64,000 nucleotides of DNA from Chryseobacterium sp. VAUSW3. Its GTDB lineage: Bacteria; Bacteroidota; Bacteroidia; Flavobacteriales; Weeksellaceae. Positions 40,399 through 49,252 of this stretch are shown one piece after another. Both the position numbers and the translations under genes were made by a program. The stretch spans positions 1-64,000 of the forward strand of contig NZ_NIUY01000002.1 in assembly GCF_002205795.1 (NCBI RefSeq), given 5' to 3'. The notes under the pieces were generated by a model. That model was given only the letters and a program-made list of their open reading frames with translations, was not told the DNA's origin and ran no database searches. The number at the start of each line of letters is the position of its first letter. Within the stretch, counting starts at the first letter, position 1.

Positions 40399-43248
40399 AT
40401 GTCACACAACAACGATAAACGGCTTTTCCTCATCGATGCGTATGCGATGATTTTTCGTGGATATTACGCCCTAATCCGCAGTCCGCGGATTACGAGCGAC
40501 GGAAAAGACACGTCTGCCATTTTTGGGTTTACCAATTCTTTAATCGAGCTCATCCGTAGGGAAAAACCTACGCATCTGGCCGTAGTTTTCGACGTTGGGG
40601 AAGCCAGCGTGAGGACTGCTGATTTTTCAGATTATAAAGCCAACAGAAGCGAAACCCCGGAAGCCATTAAGATAGCAATTCCTTACATTCACAGGATTCT
40701 GGAGGCGATGCATGTTCCCATTCTTGGAGTTGAAGGTTATGAAGCCGATGATGTTATCGGAACCATTGCCTGCAAAGCAGAAAAAGAAGGGTACACGACC
40801 TATATGGTAACGCCGGACAAAGATTTTGCGCAGTTGGTGACCGATAAAATTAAAATTTACAAACCCGGATTAAAGGGAGCGGAATTTGAAATTTTAGGCG
40901 TTGAAGAAGTAAAAGCCAAATACGAAATTGATGATCCGAAACAGGTGATCGATTTCCTTGCCATGATGGGAGATTCAGTAGATAATATTCCGGGACTGGA
41001 CGGTGTAGGCGAAAAAACTGCAAAAAAATTCCTTAAAGAATACGGAAGCATCGAAAACCTTCTGGCAAACACGCACGAAATTAAAGGGAAATTGCGTGAA
41101 AAGGTAGAAGCCAGTGCCGAACGCGGTATTTTATCAAAAAAACTGGCCACGATTATTTGTGATTCACCAATAGAATTTCATCAGGAACAGTACGATCTGG
41201 AAACTCCCGATTTCGAAAAAGTGAAAACAGTTTTCGACGAGATCGAATTCCGCAGACTGTATGAAAACCTTTACCGGGCTTTTGCGCCGTCCCAGGTAGA
41301 ACCACAGAATGGCGATCCCAATAAAATTTCGCGGTATGACAAAGTTGAAAATCCTGCTCCGCAAGGAAATCTGGGAGCTGCGGCGGTTCAGCTCGACCTT
41401 TTTGCCAGCTACGAAGAACTCGATCACGCGACCAATACCAAGTCCAATATTACCGAGAACGATCATCTTTACCAATACATCGATTCTCCGAAAGCACAGA
41501 AGATTCTCGTTAAAAACCTGCTGCAGCAGAACGCCGTGTGTTTTGATACCGAAACCACTTCTTTAAATGAGCTGGAAGCGGAACTAATCGGGATGAGTTT
41601 TTCTTATAAAAAAGGGTTGGCTTATTACATTCCGCTTTCTGAAAACAGGGAGGAAGTTTTGGAAACGCTCGAAATTTTCAGGCCCTTATTTGAAAAAGAA
41701 GAAATCCTGAAGGTAGCGCATAACCTTAAATTTGATTATAAAATCCTGAAGCGGTATGGAATCGAGGTTCAGGGAGCAATTTTCGATACGATGATTGCCC
41801 ATTATCTGCTGAATCCCGATGGTAGACACGGTATGGATTACCTTTCTGAAATTTATCTGAATTACAAACCGGTATCCATTGAAACGCTGATTGGCAAAGG
41901 AAAAAACCAGGTCACTTTGCGGGCAGTTTCCGTTGAAGAGCAAACGGATTATGCTGCTGAAGATGCAGATATTACGTGGCAACTTTACAAGCTTTTTGCG
42001 CCACAGCTTCACAAAGAAAATCTTCAGGATTTATTTTATAAAGTTGAAATGCCGTTAATGAAAGTTCTGGCCAAGATGGAACTTGAGGGTGTTTCACTGG
42101 ATAAAAACTGGCTTGAACAGGAAAGTAAAGACCTCGAAAATGATCTGCGAGAGCTTGAAAAGAATATTTTTGAACTCTCCGGTGAAGAATTCAATATGAA
42201 TTCCCCAAGACAGCTTGGCGAAATTCTTTTCGAAAAAATGCAGCTCGACCCGAAAGCGAAAAAGACTAAAACCGGTCAGTACGCCACTTCCGAAGATATA
42301 TTGCAGAAGCTTTCCGGCAAGCATGAAATCATTAAATATATCCTAGAATACAGAACCTATCAGAAACTGAAATCAACATATGTTGATGCGTTACCTCTGC
42401 AGATCGACAAAAATGATCAGCGGGTTCATACCAATTTTTCGCAGACAACTGCAGCTACAGGCCGTCTGGCTTCGGTAAATCCGAATCTTCAGAATATCCC
42501 AATCCGTACTTTAAGAGGTCAGCAGATTCGCGGGGCTTTCGTTGCAGGTGAAGGGAAAAAAATTATTTCTGCAGATTATTCACAAATCGAATTGCGTTTG
42601 ATTGCAGAAATTTCCAATGAGGAGAATATGATTCTGGCATTCCAGAATGGAGAAGATATTCACGCTTCCACAGCTTCGAAATTATTTAATATTCCACTCG
42701 AAGAAGTTAGCAAAACCCAGCGTTCTCAGGCGAAAACGGTGAACTTCGGCATTATTTATGGCCAGGGCGCTTTTGCTTTGGCTGAACAGACCGGACTTTC
42801 ACGAACCGAAGCCAAACAGATGATTGAAGCGTATTTTGAAACCTATCCAAGACTTAAAAGGTATATGGCAGAGCAGGTGCAAAAAGCGCAGGAACTGGGT
42901 TATGTGGAAACAATTCTTCACCGGAAGCGCCACTTAAAAGACATCAATTCCGCTAATTTTGTGGTGAAAGCGCATGCAGAAAGAAATGCAGTGAATGCAC
43001 CAATCCAGGGAAGTGCTGCCGATGTGATTAAACTGGCGATGATCAGAATAGATGAGAAGTTGACGGAACAGAATTTAAAAACCAAAATGCTGCTTCAGGT
43101 TCATGACGAACTTTTATTTGAAGCTCCGATAGAGGAAATTGAGGTCGCCAAAAATTTAATAAAAACCGAAATGGAATCGGCATTTGAAACCAAAGTACCT
43201 TTGCTGGTGGAAGTTGGAGTAGGTGATAACTGGCTGGAAGCCCATTAG
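40399..43248 (+). CDS. polA: DNA polymerase I
   Basis: The 949-residue product has all three Pol I domains. The 5' nuclease (about 1-300) shows RLFLIDAYAMIFRGYYAL, VFDVGEASVRTADF and EGYEADDVIGT. The 3'-5' proofreading domain (about 350-540) keeps the acidic motif AVCFDTETTSLNELEAELIG. The polymerase (about 560-949) has ATGRLASVNPNLQNIPIR, ISADYSQIELRLIAEISNE (motif A), the O-helix RSQAKTVNFGIIYGQG, and LLQVHDELLFE (motif C). It fills gaps and removes primers. It stands as its own transcription unit. Confidence 0.96.
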   Translation: MSHNNDKRLFLIDAYAMIFRGYYALIRSPRITSDGKDTSAIFGFTNSLIELIRREKPTHLAVVFDVGEASVRTADFSDYKANRSETPEAIKIAIPYIHRILEAMHVPILGVEGYEADDVIGTIACKAEKEGYTTYMVTPDKDFAQLVTDKIKIYKPGLKGAEFEILGVEEVKAKYEIDDPKQVIDFLAMMGDSVDNIPGLDGVGEKTAKKFLKEYGSIENLLANTHEIKGKLREKVEASAERGILSKKLATIICDSPIEFHQEQYDLETPDFEKVKTVFDEIEFRRLYENLYRAFAPSQVEPQNGDPNKISRYDKVENPAPQGNLGAAAVQLDLFASYEELDHATNTKSNITENDHLYQYIDSPKAQKILVKNLLQQNAVCFDTETTSLNELEAELIGMSFSYKKGLAYYIPLSENREEVLETLEIFRPLFEKEEILKVAHNLKFDYKILKRYGIEVQGAIFDTMIAHYLLNPDGRHGMDYLSEIYLNYKPVSIETLIGKGKNQVTLRAVSVEEQTDYAAEDADITWQLYKLFAPQLHKENLQDLFYKVEMPLMKVLAKMELEGVSLDKNWLEQESKDLENDLRELEKNIFELSGEEFNMNSPRQLGEILFEKMQLDPKAKKTKTGQYATSEDILQKLSGKHEIIKYILEYRTYQKLKSTYVDALPLQIDKNDQRVHTNFSQTTAATGRLASVNPNLQNIPIRTLRGQQIRGAFVAGEGKKIISADYSQIELRLIAEISNEENMILAFQNGEDIHASTASKLFNIPLEEVSKTQRSQAKTVNFGIIYGQGAFALAEQTGLSRTEAKQMIEAYFETYPRLKRYMAEQVQKAQELGYVETILHRKRHLKDINSANFVVKAHAERNAVNAPIQGSAADVIKLAMIRIDEKLTEQNLKTKMLLQVHDELLFEAPIEEIEVAKNLIKTEMESAFETKVPLLVEVGVGDNWLEAH

Positions 43249-43274
43249 CAAACGGAAATAAACGGTTTTAAACT

Positions 43275-44153
43275 ATGAAATTCCTCATCATTATTCCTAC
43301 GCACAACGAAGAAAAGAACATTCTTTTCTGTCTGGAATCCTTGAAAAATCAAACTTTCAAAGACTATAAAATTGTAGTTGTAAATGATGGCTCGAGTGAC
43401 AATACTCAGAAGATTGTGGAGGAATTTGTCGCAAATCATCGAGATTTTGAACTAAAGAATTTAGAAAAATCGGAACATCAGCCTGGCGCAAAAGTGGTCC
43501 GCACTTTTAATAAAGGTTTGGAAACGGTGAACCTGAAAAGCTTTGATATCATCTGTAAATTCGATGCAGATGTTATTTTTCCGCCCGATTATCTCAAAAT
43601 AGTAAATGAAGTTTTCGAGAATAATCCAAAAGCAGGAATGGTTTCCGGAATCGTAAAAATTAAAAAATCCGTTTTCGAAAAGAAACTGGCTTCCGATTTC
43701 AGAGACGAAAAAAAGCAGTGGATTTTCGAGAATATTTCCTCAAAAAATCATGTTCGCGGACCTATAAAATCTTACCGTAAAAAATGTTTCCAGGACATGA
43801 ACGGTTTGCGGCCTGTTCTCGGTTGGGATAATATCGACGTGATGCTGGCAAAAAAACACGGTTGGGAAGTGGTGACGATTAAAGATTTGTGGGTGAAGCA
43901 CCTAAGGCCAACCGCCTACAAATACAAAAATCAAAAAGCCGTAAAACTTGGTGAATATTTTTACAACATTGGTTTGAGTTTACCTTTGGCTGTAATTTCC
44001 TCAGCAAAATCTTCTTTAAAAAACAGATCATTTTCTGAATTTATTCTCACAATGAAATCGTTCCTTAAGCAGAAAGGTGAAAGGTCATTGACGAAAGAAG
44101 AACTTCAGTTCATCCGCAATTTGCGCTGGCGTGAAATGCTTAAAAAAAAATAA
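43275..44153 (+). CDS. Family 2 glycosyltransferase
   Basis: The 292-residue product has a GT-A fold: FLIIIPTHNEEKNILFCLES at the N-terminus, VVVNDGSSDNTQKI, and the metal-binding ICKFDADVIFPPDY. A GWDNIDVMLAKKHGWEVVTI segment after the acceptor site is typical of rhamnosyl- or galactosyl-type transferases, but the sugar cannot be named. No membrane helix is obvious, so it acts at the cytoplasmic face. With the genes up to 49.1 kb it forms a loose surface-polysaccharide group. It overlaps none of its neighbours and precedes the amidohydrolase gene by four bases. Confidence 0.88.
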   Translation: MKFLIIIPTHNEEKNILFCLESLKNQTFKDYKIVVVNDGSSDNTQKIVEEFVANHRDFELKNLEKSEHQPGAKVVRTFNKGLETVNLKSFDIICKFDADVIFPPDYLKIVNEVFENNPKAGMVSGIVKIKKSVFEKKLASDFRDEKKQWIFENISSKNHVRGPIKSYRKKCFQDMNGLRPVLGWDNIDVMLAKKHGWEVVTIKDLWVKHLRPTAYKYKNQKAVKLGEYFYNIGLSLPLAVISSAKSSLKNRSFSEFILTMKSFLKQKGERSLTKEELQFIRNLRWREMLKKK

Positions 44154-44157
44154 AATC

Positions 44158-45780
44158 ATGAAATACATTTTTGGAATTTTTTCTGTCCTGCTTTCTTTAG
44201 GATTATCTGCACAAAAATCTGCGGATCTCATCATTACGAATGCAAAAATTTATACTGTTAACCAGAAATTCGATGTAGCAGAATCGATGGCGGTTACCAA
44301 CGGAAAAATTCTTGCGGTTGGGAAAAGCAAGGATATTCTGAAAAAATATAAATCCCAAAACATTCAGAATCTCGACGGTAAAGCGGTTTTTCCGGGATTT
44401 ATCGATGCACACTGCCATTTTACAGGCTACGCAACCGATAAGTGGAAATGTGAACTGTGGGGAACAAAATCCTGGGACGAAATTATCTCGCGGCTTACAG
44501 CATACTCCAAAAACGCTCCCATGCTATGGCTTTACGGCAGAAGTTGGGATCAAAACGACTGGCCGGTAAAGGAATTTCCGACGAAGGAAAAACTTGATCA
44601 ACTGTTTCCGGACCGTCCGGTATATTTAAAAAGAATCGACGGACACGCCGCAGTGGCGAACCAGAAAGCTTTGGATATTGCAGGAATTACGGTGAATACA
44701 AAATTAACCGGTGGAGAAATCGAACAGAAAAATGGTAAACTCACCGGAATTCTAATTGACAATGCCATGCTTTTAGTAGAAAAACACATTCCTGAAATCA
44801 GCAGCGAAATGGCGATCAACTACTTTGCAGATCTTCAAAAAGAGTGTTTTTCTTACGGACTCACTTCACTTCACGACTGTGGAATTTCAACGCATACTTT
44901 TTCGCTTCTGGAAGAAATGCAGAAGCAGAATAAACTTCAGATGAAGATTTTTGCCTTGCTTGAGGACAATCCTACAAGTTACAACGAATGGATTAAAAAG
45001 GGCAGATTTACCAATGGTAACATCACTTTTGGTGGTTATAAAGTCTATTCAGACGGTGCTTTGGGAAGTCGTGGTGCGTGTTTGCTACACGATTATTCAG
45101 ATAAAAAAGATTGGAAAGGTTTTCTTTTAAGTGATCAGAAACATTTTGAGAATTTGGCGAAAAAACTCAAAAACAGCGATCTTCAAATGTGTACGCATGC
45201 GATTGGCGATTCTGCCAACCGTACCATTCTGAAAATTTACGGTGATGTTTTAGGCATAAAAAATGACAGAAGATGGCGGATTGAGCACGCACAGATTGTG
45301 GAAAAAACCGATTTCGATCTGTTCGGTAAATATTCTGTTATTCCATCGGTTCAGCCTACACACGCGACTTCGGATATGTATTGGGCAGAAGAGCGGTTAG
45401 GAAAAGAGCGGCTGAAATATTCTTATGCTTACGAAGACTTATTGAAACAGAACGGCTGGCTTCCTTTGGGAACCGATTTTCCTGTGGAAGAAATCAATCC
45501 GATAAAAACTTTCTATGCTGCGGTGGCAAGAAAAGACGCGAAGAATTTCCCGGCAAACGGTTTCCAGAAAGAAAACGCGCTGACAAGAGAACAGGCGCTG
45601 CGCGGAATGACGATCTGGGCTGCAAAAGCTGCTTTTCAGGAAAAAGAAATAGGAAGTCTTGAAGTAGGAAAATCTGCGGATTTCGTGGTGCTGAATCAGG
45701 ATTTAATGACTGTTGAAGAAGGAAAAATTCTTGATACAAAAGTGAATACAACGTATTCCAACGGAAAAAAAGTACATTAA
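44158..45780 (+). CDS. Exported YtcJ-like amidohydrolase
   Basis: The 540-residue product has a signal peptide (MKYIFGIFSVLLSLGLSAQ). An Amidohydro_3-type metal hydrolase follows: PGFIDAHCHFTGY (HxH), TSLHDCGISTHTF, ALGSRGACLL, MCTHAIGDSANR, RRWRIEHAQIV and LGTDFPVEEINP with the metal-binding Asp. The C-terminal small beta domain reads GKSADFVVLNQDLM. Substrates of this family are mostly unknown amides. The ATG at 44158 is preferred because it directly opens the signal peptide; the frame extends 27 bases upstream into the preceding gene. Confidence 0.88.
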   Translation: MKYIFGIFSVLLSLGLSAQKSADLIITNAKIYTVNQKFDVAESMAVTNGKILAVGKSKDILKKYKSQNIQNLDGKAVFPGFIDAHCHFTGYATDKWKCELWGTKSWDEIISRLTAYSKNAPMLWLYGRSWDQNDWPVKEFPTKEKLDQLFPDRPVYLKRIDGHAAVANQKALDIAGITVNTKLTGGEIEQKNGKLTGILIDNAMLLVEKHIPEISSEMAINYFADLQKECFSYGLTSLHDCGISTHTFSLLEEMQKQNKLQMKIFALLEDNPTSYNEWIKKGRFTNGNITFGGYKVYSDGALGSRGACLLHDYSDKKDWKGFLLSDQKHFENLAKKLKNSDLQMCTHAIGDSANRTILKIYGDVLGIKNDRRWRIEHAQIVEKTDFDLFGKYSVIPSVQPTHATSDMYWAEERLGKERLKYSYAYEDLLKQNGWLPLGTDFPVEEINPIKTFYAAVARKDAKNFPANGFQKENALTREQALRGMTIWAAKAAFQEKEIGSLEVGKSADFVVLNQDLMTVEEGKILDTKVNTTYSNGKKVH

Positions 45781-45783
45781 CCG

Positions 45784-46839
45784 TTGAAGACAGTCGCCTA
45801 CATTGAGCTCGATACGCACGCTGAAATTGCAAGAAATTTTATGGATCTCATGCAGGATTCCAACGATTTTTCTGTGGATTATTATTTTAGTAAAAAGATT
45901 TCAAAGCATTTCGGGCAAACTGCTGACAAAATATTTGTGGCGGAGAGTTCTGATATTTTCAATATTCTGAAAGAAAAGAATTATGATTTGGTTATTATCG
46001 GGACTGTTCACCGGTATTTTGATGCGTTTTTAAAAATTTCAAATAAGTTCAATACCTCTGTAATCGTTCATAATCTTAATTTTACGAAGATTTCCAGGTT
46101 TCAACTTCTTAAAAATATCTTTAAAAAAGATTTTAAATACCGTTTAAAACTTCTGTTGAAAGAAGATTTGCTTTCTGCTCCAAAAGTTTTCGAAAAAGCA
46201 AGCAATCTTTTGGTTTTAGATGAAAGTTTAATTAAGAAAAATCCGGATTTAAGCCTCAAATTCCTGCCGGTTTTTTATTTGCTTAAGTACGAAAAATCAC
46301 GAAAATCAATTATTACGATCGTGATTCCTGGCGCGGTTTCTCAGCAAAGACGGGATTACCTGCATGTTTTAAACTCCTTAAAAAATTTTCAGCGAAAAAG
46401 TCATTATCAGTTTGTTTTTCTGGGAAAAGCTTCGGGGCAGGAGCTATCGTGGTTAAAAGATTTTGAGAAACACAAACCTCATAATATTTCAGTTAAATAT
46501 TTTACCGAGAAAGTTCCGCAATTGGTTTTCGACGAATGGATGCAGAAAGCCGATCTTTTATGGTGTCCGCTTAAGAAAGAAACTGAATTTTTCAGCCAAA
46601 AGGAATCATACGGAATCACCAAAATGAGCGGAAATATTGGTGATGCGATTAAGTACGGAAAACTTGCGATATTTCCGGAGAATTATCCGAATTCACAACC
46701 CTTCATCATTCCCGAAAATGAAAATATCGAAGAACAGATTTACACCTATCAAAAGTGGATGGATTATGATTTTCGGGAACATTTCGCGAAGGGCACCGTG
46801 TTAAAATCTTTAGAAAAAATGCTGGCCAAATTTCTTTAA
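45784..46839 (+). CDS. Glycosyltransferase-like protein, apparent TTG start
   Basis: The 351-residue product looks like a GT-B-type glycosyltransferase: KTVAYIELDTHAEIARNFMD at the N-terminus, VIVHNLNFTKISRFQLLKNI, then VTIVIPGAVSQQRRDYLHVL and LKNFQRKSHYQFVFLGKAS opening the second half. The donor and acceptor are unknown. The first in-frame start consistent with this conserved-looking N-terminus is a TTG three bases after the preceding stop; an ATG 57 bases on (MDLMQDS) would cut off the first strand and helix. It converges with the flippase gene, overlapping it by four bases. Confidence 0.7.
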   Translation: MKTVAYIELDTHAEIARNFMDLMQDSNDFSVDYYFSKKISKHFGQTADKIFVAESSDIFNILKEKNYDLVIIGTVHRYFDAFLKISNKFNTSVIVHNLNFTKISRFQLLKNIFKKDFKYRLKLLLKEDLLSAPKVFEKASNLLVLDESLIKKNPDLSLKFLPVFYLLKYEKSRKSIITIVIPGAVSQQRRDYLHVLNSLKNFQRKSHYQFVFLGKASGQELSWLKDFEKHKPHNISVKYFTEKVPQLVFDEWMQKADLLWCPLKKETEFFSQKESYGITKMSGNIGDAIKYGKLAIFPENYPNSQPFIIPENENIEEQIYTYQKWMDYDFREHFAKGTVLKSLEKMLAKFL

Positions 46840-48314
46840 AACTTAAAAAGACTTTTCAGAAAATTTCGGTTGATGTATTCTTCCAGCGGGAAGATTTTCA
46901 GGAAATAATTGCCGACGAAAAACATGAGTAATACGATTCCGGGTTTATAAAACAGATTTAGAAAACTGCTTTTAAATTCCGGAAGAATTACCGCTACTGT
47001 AATTCCTAAAGTCCCGATGATCAGGGCATAAATCATTTCAATCGTCAGTGGGAAAACTCCAAATTTAATGTAGTTGAAAACGATCTTCGCAATATTGAAA
47101 AGGGTAAGTGAAATTGCGGTCGCAATCGCCACGCCGAGCAGTTCAAGGTTGGTGTTGTTGAGGAAGTAAAGATTTAGTGTTACCGTGGTTACCGCTAAAA
47201 ACAGCATCACTACAATATTAAAACGGTAATACTTCGAGAGCGAAATAATATGCCCGTTGAAACCGGTTGCCAGATCGAAAAGCATGGCAAATCCCAATAC
47301 CCAGATCACAGGTTCCGACTGCCGTAAAAGTTCGCCGTTTTTAATGAAATGAGTGAGATAAGGGAAACCAACCAAAACGCAGGAAAGCAGTACAAACCCT
47401 AAAAAAAACAGCACAAGGGAAGATTTCTTGTGCAGTTTGTCGAGTTCTTCGAACTCATTTCCGGCGAGGTGTTTATTGATAATCGGCGCCGAAATGCTGT
47501 ACAATCCCATGGCCGGAACCGTAATGAGCGAAATGATAGAGTAGAGCGTGTTGTAAACGCCGTTCGGCTCGAAACCAAGAAATTCACCGATCATCACACT
47601 GTCGATTCTTACAGCGACGAAGTTCCCGATATTTCCGAGGAAACCGTAGAAACTGTAATTCAGCACTTCTTTCCATAGATTGTCTTTTTTAATATAATCT
47701 GTGGAAAAATCGGGCTTTAATTTTTCGAGGCGGTTCGTGTAATACACATAGCCGAAAAGCCCTAAAACAAACATCAATATAAAAAACAGGTACGCTGCTT
47801 TTTCGGGAAATCCCAGGAAAAAGAAAATACAGAAGGCACCCAGATTGGCAAGCTTTGGCAGAAGGTTTTCAAAAACATTCGGAATGGCAATCCTCTTAAA
47901 GTTTGATAAATATTTATTAAAAACGGCACTGAATGCCAGCACGAGAATCAGCGGCAAAATCAGGCGCTTCATTTGCCACATTTCAGTTTCCTGAAGTTTT
48001 GGAAAAATTAGGTTTACCGCAAAATAACCGATGAGGAAGATGATGAAATTCAGCAGAATTCCCACTAAAGACAACGACAGAAAATTCTGGTGTTTACCGT
48101 CTTCGCGGCTTTGGGTGTAGAATTTTACATTTGAAAAAGATAGTCCGAAAACCACAACCGGAAGAAGCATTTCTGCTGTAGGAAGCACGTAGCGGAGCTT
48201 TCCGTAAAATTCCATATCGTGCGGAAATACGAAAATTGCCGAAAACGTTCCGAGTAAAAAACCCAGATACCCAATAATCGAATATTTAAAACCCTGTCTT
48301 GCTACAACACTCAT
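46836..48314 (-). CDS. Wzx-like polysaccharide flippase
   Basis: The 492-residue product is a MATE/MVF-type membrane protein with about 14 hydrophobic segments. N-terminal GFKYSIIGYLGFLLGTFSAI and the mid-region SFYGFLGNIGNFVAVRIDSV then MIGEFLGFEPNGVYNTLYS are characteristic of oligosaccharide flippases. It likely moves lipid-linked glycan repeat units to the periplasm. Its start overlaps the stop of the FkbM gene by four bases, so the two are co-translated, and it ends against the converging glycosyltransferase-like gene. Confidence 0.88.
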   Translation of the reverse strand: MSVVARQGFKYSIIGYLGFLLGTFSAIFVFPHDMEFYGKLRYVLPTAEMLLPVVVFGLSFSNVKFYTQSREDGKHQNFLSLSLVGILLNFIIFLIGYFAVNLIFPKLQETEMWQMKRLILPLILVLAFSAVFNKYLSNFKRIAIPNVFENLLPKLANLGAFCIFFFLGFPEKAAYLFFILMFVLGLFGYVYYTNRLEKLKPDFSTDYIKKDNLWKEVLNYSFYGFLGNIGNFVAVRIDSVMIGEFLGFEPNGVYNTLYSIISLITVPAMGLYSISAPIINKHLAGNEFEELDKLHKKSSLVLFFLGFVLLSCVLVGFPYLTHFIKNGELLRQSEPVIWVLGFAMLFDLATGFNGHIISLSKYYRFNIVVMLFLAVTTVTLNLYFLNNTNLELLGVAIATAISLTLFNIAKIVFNYIKFGVFPLTIEMIYALIIGTLGITVAVILPEFKSSFLNLFYKPGIVLLMFFVGNYFLKIFPLEEYINRNFLKSLFKF

Positions 48315-49123
48315 CCGTGGGTGTTTTTTAGAGGTTTCGGAATAAATATGAGGTTGTTGATATACGTCTCTTTGCTGCCTACACTGTTTCCGGAAAGTCC
48401 GGCAACAATATTTTCAGTAAGTTTTTCGAGTTCGAATGTGGTGCGGTTCAGGAAAAAAGCCCCGTAACCCCAATGCTCAATTTCACTGATCAATTTTTGA
48501 AGCGGTTCCGCATGATGGCGCTGTTCCATTTCTACCATTAAAGTTGGGCGGAAATCCTCAATCACTTTTTTTGCGCCGCGCAGGGTGTTCATTTCGTTCC
48601 CTTCCACATCAATTTTAATAAAATCGATTTTTTTAAGATTTTCAAGGCCTGCCCAATCGTCCAGTTTTATTACTTTCACCTGCTGAAGAAAATGTTTCGA
48701 TTCTTCATTTTCGCGGTAATCGAGTTTCAGTGTTCCCCGTGAAGTGTAGGTTTTTCCCTTGATGACCGGAATTTTAAACTCTGCAGTTTCATTTCGGTCG
48801 GAAAGCGCCAGTGGATAAACATGAACCTGAGGGAAAATTCTTTTAAGACGCATGTAAAGTTTTTTGTTCGGTTCGAAGGCGTAAATATTCTGTGGCGAAA
48901 GTTTGTGCTCAAGCTGATAAATGAAACTTCCTACGTTAGCACCAATGTCGATCATTACCGCATTTTTTGGTAAAAAATCTTTAATCCAGATCAGTTCCGG
49001 TTCGATATTGCGTGCAGAATAATTTACTTTAGAAATATTTTTTAAGTGTTTAAAATATCTTTCCTTGTAAAAAGCCGGCGCAAAAAACTGTAATTTTTCA
49101 GTAATTCGGTGGTATAAAGACAT
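48311..49123 (-). CDS. FkbM-family methyltransferase
   Basis: The 270-residue product is an SAM-dependent O-methyltransferase of the FkbM type. The SAM-binding strand-loop is AVMIDIGANVGSFIYQLEHK, then IYAFEPNKKLYMRLKR and IDFIKIDVEGNEMNTLRGAK. Such enzymes often methylate sugars of surface glycans, which fits the adjoining flippase. The ATG at 49123 is preferred over a start seven residues upstream. It is the first gene of a two-gene unit, divergent from the amylase gene. Confidence 0.88.
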   Translation of the reverse strand: MSLYHRITEKLQFFAPAFYKERYFKHLKNISKVNYSARNIEPELIWIKDFLPKNAVMIDIGANVGSFIYQLEHKLSPQNIYAFEPNKKLYMRLKRIFPQVHVYPLALSDRNETAEFKIPVIKGKTYTSRGTLKLDYRENEESKHFLQQVKVIKLDDWAGLENLKKIDFIKIDVEGNEMNTLRGAKKVIEDFRPTLMVEMEQRHHAEPLQKLISEIEHWGYGAFFLNRTTFELEKLTENIVAGLSGNSVGSKETYINNLIFIPKPLKNTHG

Positions 49124-49252
49124 ACGTTTTTTCGATTGCAGCAAACAAAGATAGTAAATTATGTTAAATAAATGTTAAAACAACGTTTGAAGATGAAATT
49201 ATTTCCTCTAAAAACAGCTTTTCATTACCTTTAGCCTTCGAACAGTTTTTTT

